A stretch of 6,678 nt of DNA from Oscillospiraceae bacterium (GTDB lineage Bacteria; Bacillota; Clostridia; Oscillospirales; Ruminococcaceae). Below, piece by piece: positions 3,949 through 6,678 of this stretch. Position numbers and translations under genes: made by a program. Every line of letters starts with the position of its first letter. The first letter of the stretch is position 1. Under the pieces are notes generated by a model. That model was not told where the DNA came from. It did no database searches and worked only from the letters and a program-made list of their open reading frames with translations. The DNA lies in NCBI GenBank assembly GCA_017396055.1, contig JAFQND010000184.1:1-6678 (forward strand). The letters run 5' to 3'.

Positions 3949-6678
3949 ATGAAGAAAAAGACTTCCTTCAAACGGATCCTGTCCGGTCTGATGGGCGCAG
4001 CTGTACTGGCTTCCAGCCTGTTCAGCGCAAATGTCTTTGCGGCTGACGATTCCACTGCTGCTTCCGTTCAGGCTGAAAAGCAGATCGTGTCCGCAGAAGT
4101 CACCGAAGATTTTGCTGACGGCAAGGTCAATATCACCAAATCTGTCGCCGCTACCGGCGTGGAGAACGAGTTTGAAGTTACCGTAGAAGTTGAGACCACC
4201 GAAACCATTCAGGAGATCACTTCTTCTCCCGATGCAGCAGTTGTACTGGTTCTGGACGTTTCCAACAGTATGAAAGGCACCGATCTGACCAACGCTAAAG
4301 ACGCTGCCAAGAACTTCATTGATGACTATGTCAAAGATGCAGGCAATGCCGAGCGCATGCTGTCCATCGTTCAGTTCGGCTCCAATGCTCTGACTGTTAT
4401 GGACTGGACTAATGTCAACGGTGCAGCAGCCAATGCAAAATCTGTCATCGACAACAAAGTCAAGATCAAATTCACCTACAGCAATACCGGCTGTACCTAT
4501 TACGGCTGCTCGCTGACTGACGCCTCCCACACTCATAATGTATGGAGCGAGTCTGCTGACTGGGTCAAAACCAAGAACAACTACGGCAGCAACGATGAAT
4601 ACACCTGCACTGTCTGCGGCGTAAAGGACACAGCTTCCGGCAGACAGTTCTGTGAACTTCATCAGCATAACAAGTCCTTCTGGGAATCCCACAATGTCAC
4701 CGACGAAGGCGGCACCAACATCGAAGGCGGTCTGAGACTGGCCAACAACCTGCTGGCTGACTCTGCAGTTTCTGACATTGAGACCACTTATGTCATCATG
4801 ATGACCGACGGTCTGCCCACATTCTATGTCGATGACGAAGATACCACTACCAGCGCCGTCTTCATGAAGGGTTCTAGCGGTTGTTACAGTGCTCCCAATA
4901 ACAACTGCAGCAATTCCAACGACTATACTGATGTTCCCGATGTCGTTGATTCCATTCAGGAAACCGCCAAGATGTACGTTGTAGGCTGCGGCCTGAGCGG
5001 CACCGTCAACCGTGTCGACGTCAAGAACTGGCTCACCAACGATTCTCATGTAGGCATTGATCAGTATTTCGACGCTGCCAACAGCAGCCAGCTGTCTCAG
5101 TACTTCAAGAACATCGCCACCATCATCAAGAATGCTGCACAGGCCTGGATCATGGAAGACCCCATGGGCGAAAGCATCGACTTTGTCGACGGCGTTTCTG
5201 TCAACATGCAGGGCACCACTGCCACCGAGTCTGACGACAACATCACCTGGAACCTGAAGGACGACGCAACCTTCACCACCACCACTGTCGGCGACGTTAC
5301 CACCTATACCTACACCATGACCTACAAGGTCAAGCTGGACACTACTTCTGAAGCTTTCCTGGCTGACGAAGACGGCGTCGTTCCCACCAACGGCACCATC
5401 ACCCTGACCTACATGGTCACCGATGAAAACGGCGAGATCGATCCCGAACTGAAGACCGCTACCTTCGAAAAATCTCCCATGGTCAAGGGTTACCTGGGCG
5501 AGAAATTCGAGTTCCAGAAGGTCGACTCCAGAACCGGCAAGGCTCTGGGCGAGGCTGAATTCACCCTCAAGCGCGGCGAGACCGTCGTTGCTACCGCTGT
5601 TTCCGACGAAAACGGTAAGGTCGTCTTTGAAGACATCCCCTCCGGTTTCACCTACACCATCACCGAGACCAAGACTCCCGACGGCTACACCGGCACTGAC
5701 GAAGTCTACACCCTTACCGTTGCTTACGGTGAGATCACCGTTGTTGACAAAGCAGGCAATGCTCTGACCGTTGTCGAGAACGATCCTGTCCTGTACGAAG
5801 TAAACTACGAGTTCGTAGGTTCCGTTCCCGCTGATGCAGCTGATATCCTGCCCGAGTCCGCAGAGTATGCAAAGGACGAATCCGTTGTTATCGCAGCTGA
5901 CCCCGAGACCACCGATAACCTGTACAACTGGGAATTCGCCGGCTGGTTCGTCGACAAAGAGTGCACCAAAGAAGCTTTTGATTTCACCATGCCCGAAAAC
6001 GATGTGACCATCTATGGTAAGTGGAACGTCAAGACTTCTCCCGTTACCCCCGCAGCAGCAGCTTACAAAACCGAGTACTACTTCCAGACTGCTGCAAACA
6101 GCGACACCTATGCCATCAACGAAGATCTGACCACTGTCAAGACCGCAGCTCTGGGTGAAACTGTTAACGCAGAGATCAAGACCTTCAACGGCTATGTCTA
6201 CAACATGACCGAGTCTGAGACTTCCGGCGTTGTTGTAATGCCCACCGTCGGCGAAGCTGGCGTTGAGATCCTGACTCTGAAGGTTTACTACGACCTGATC
6301 CCCGCAACTCCCGTTACCCCCGCAGCAGCAGCTTACAAGGTAGAGTACTACTTCGAAAAGACCGTCGGCGAAGCTGACTACGAGCTGGATGCCGAGGCTT
6401 CCTACATCAGAACCGCAGCTCTGGGCGCTGAAGTTACTCCCGACGAGCTGACCGTCAACGGTTATGGCCTCAACAAAGAACTGTCTGACGCTTCCGGTAT
6501 CGTTGTAATGCCCACCGCCGGTGAAGACGGCGCTCCCGTTATCCTGACCCTGAAGGTCTACTTCGACCTGATCCCCGCAACTCCCGTTACCCCCGCAGCA
6601 GCTGCTTACAAGGTAGAGTACTACTTCGAAAAGACCGTCGGCGAAGCTGACTACGAGCTGGATGCCGAGGCTTCCTAC
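3949..6678 (+). CDS. Large secreted VWA / Cna_B / InlB-repeat surface protein (3' end beyond window)
   Basis: Open for 910 codons to the window edge. AAAGGGG (3932-3938) lies 10 nt before ATG 3949. Residues 1-31 form a signal peptide (KKK, hydrophobic 10-25, V29-F-A31 cleavage site). About 97-395 is a von Willebrand A domain with a complete MIDAS: D103-V-S105-N-S107, T256 in GGTNIEGG, D287 in MMTDG. It is longer than usual because of insertions at about 180-252 (Cys/His-rich) and 292-332. About 399-515 is a beta-rich adhesin/pilin-like region (W400, NITWNL, YTYTMTYKV). About 519-612 is a SpaA/Cna_B domain in which K524 and E573 (TITETKTPDGY) fit the isopeptide lysine and catalytic glutamate. 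About 616-693 is an InlB/Flg_new repeat ending TMPENDVTIYGKW. From 697 onward come tandem MucBP-like repeats of about 90 residues with PVTPAAAAYK linkers. Presumably a cell-wall adhesin or pilus subunit with a sorting signal beyond the window (inference). Probably cotranscribed with the preceding small gene. Confidence 0.9.
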   Translation, partial: MKKKTSFKRILSGLMGAAVLASSLFSANVFAADDSTAASVQAEKQIVSAEVTEDFADGKVNITKSVAATGVENEFEVTVEVETTETIQEITSSPDAAVVLVLDVSNSMKGTDLTNAKDAAKNFIDDYVKDAGNAERMLSIVQFGSNALTVMDWTNVNGAAANAKSVIDNKVKIKFTYSNTGCTYYGCSLTDASHTHNVWSESADWVKTKNNYGSNDEYTCTVCGVKDTASGRQFCELHQHNKSFWESHNVTDEGGTNIEGGLRLANNLLADSAVSDIETTYVIMMTDGLPTFYVDDEDTTTSAVFMKGSSGCYSAPNNNCSNSNDYTDVPDVVDSIQETAKMYVVGCGLSGTVNRVDVKNWLTNDSHVGIDQYFDAANSSQLSQYFKNIATIIKNAAQAWIMEDPMGESIDFVDGVSVNMQGTTATESDDNITWNLKDDATFTTTTVGDVTTYTYTMTYKVKLDTTSEAFLADEDGVVPTNGTITLTYMVTDENGEIDPELKTATFEKSPMVKGYLGEKFEFQKVDSRTGKALGEAEFTLKRGETVVATAVSDENGKVVFEDIPSGFTYTITETKTPDGYTGTDEVYTLTVAYGEITVVDKAGNALTVVENDPVLYEVNYEFVGSVPADAADILPESAEYAKDESVVIAADPETTDNLYNWEFAGWFVDKECTKEAFDFTMPENDVTIYGKWNVKTSPVTPAAAAYKTEYYFQTAANSDTYAINEDLTTVKTAALGETVNAEIKTFNGYVYNMTESETSGVVVMPTVGEAGVEILTLKVYYDLIPATPVTPAAAAYKVEYYFEKTVGEADYELDAEASYIRTAALGAEVTPDELTVNGYGLNKELSDASGIVVMPTAGEDGAPVILTLKVYFDLIPATPVTPAAAAYKVEYYFEKTVGEADYELDAEASY
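4489..4704 (+). other. Cys/His-rich insertion inside the VWA domain (residues 181-252)
   Basis: Between the MIDAS first motif and its threonine the protein carries C182-x4-C187, H194-x-H196, W199, C220-x2-C223-G, C235-x2-H238-x-H240 and H248. The H-x-H-x2-W followed by C-x2-C-G arrangement resembles zinc-ribbon-like segments I recall from other Firmicutes surface proteins. The ligand set suits one or two zinc ions; disulfides are the alternative. Cysteines are scarce in the rest of the protein, which makes the cluster stand out. Confidence 0.6.
6037..6306 (+). repeat. Surface-protein tandem repeat 1 (90 codons)
   Basis: The first unit begins SPVTPAAAAYK and runs to YYDLIPA (residues 697-786). 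It shares the frame of repeat 2 (AAAAYKxEYYF, TAALG, FNGY, SGVVVMP, LTLKVYYDLIPA) but differs at many inner positions and is one codon shorter, so it is the diverged member. It resembles a MucBP-type beta-grasp repeat. Confidence 0.8.
6307..6579 (+). repeat. Surface-protein tandem repeat 2 (91 codons)
   Basis: Residues 787-877, starting TPVTPAAAAYKVEYYFEK and ending VYFDLIPA. The first 99 bases match the start of repeat 3 except for one silent change (GCA versus GCT in the alanine run), which shows a recent duplication or gene conversion. Confidence 0.88.
6580..6678 (+). repeat. Surface-protein tandem repeat 3, cut by the window end
   Basis: Residues 878-910, the first 33 codons of a third unit, offset exactly 273 bp from repeat 2. 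All visible residues are identical to repeat 2. More units may follow outside the window. Confidence 0.85.

Noticed and set aside
3571..5049. Minus-strand open frame of 492 codons opposite the small-protein gene and the start of the adhesin gene
   Set aside because: It spans two well-supported + strand genes plus their spacer, has no Shine-Dalgarno or recognisable domain, and its composition is the mirror of the codon bias of the opposite strand.
5805..6011. Minus-strand 68-codon frame inside the InlB-type repeat
   Set aside because: It is antisense to a clear repeat domain with no start signals; a shadow of codon bias.

Overview
The window looks like a piece of a Gram-positive Clostridia chromosome, probably a gut anaerobe of the Oscillospiraceae/Ruminococcaceae kind. 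This rests on strong AGGAGG-type ribosome binding sites, compact GC-rich intrinsic terminators followed by T runs, AT-rich intergenic DNA between roughly 50% GC genes, a BTAD-type regulator, and a secreted VWA/Cna_B/InlB-repeat surface protein. The family assignment is inference; no species-level call is possible. Every gene found is on the + strand.

Left part (1-1576), housekeeping: the 3' end of a threonyl-tRNA synthetase gene, then a 176-bp intergenic stretch unusually dense in potential RNA hairpins and ending in an intrinsic terminator. A two-gene operon follows: a 2H-type (LigT-like) phosphoesterase and a HIT-family nucleotide hydrolase, 13 bp apart, closed by a strong terminator at 1522-1576.

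Middle (1577-3078): an AT-rich control region with A/T tracts and small palindromes leads to a single-gene unit. It encodes a 413-residue SARP/BTAD-like transcription factor whose C-terminal third resembles a GGDEF domain with its signature motif destroyed. A 12-bp-stem terminator ends it.

Right part (3079-6678): a 290-bp regulatory region carries four copies of a GGTTACA element (three direct, one inverted, the inverted one next to the -35 region), two adjoining AT-rich inverted repeats and an extended -10 promoter. It precedes a 172-residue protein of unknown function with two apparent modules, one bearing a W-Q-G motif. After 59 bp comes a very large secreted protein that runs off the window end: signal peptide, VWA domain with intact MIDAS and a Cys/His-rich insertion, an adhesin-like beta region, a SpaA/Cna_B-type isopeptide domain, an InlB-type repeat, and tandem repeats of about 90 residues, the last two nearly identical in DNA.

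Working model (inference): the BTAD/degenerate-GGDEF regulator controls the downstream small-protein plus adhesin operon through the GGTTACA elements. The function of the small protein is unknown and is the most open question in the window.
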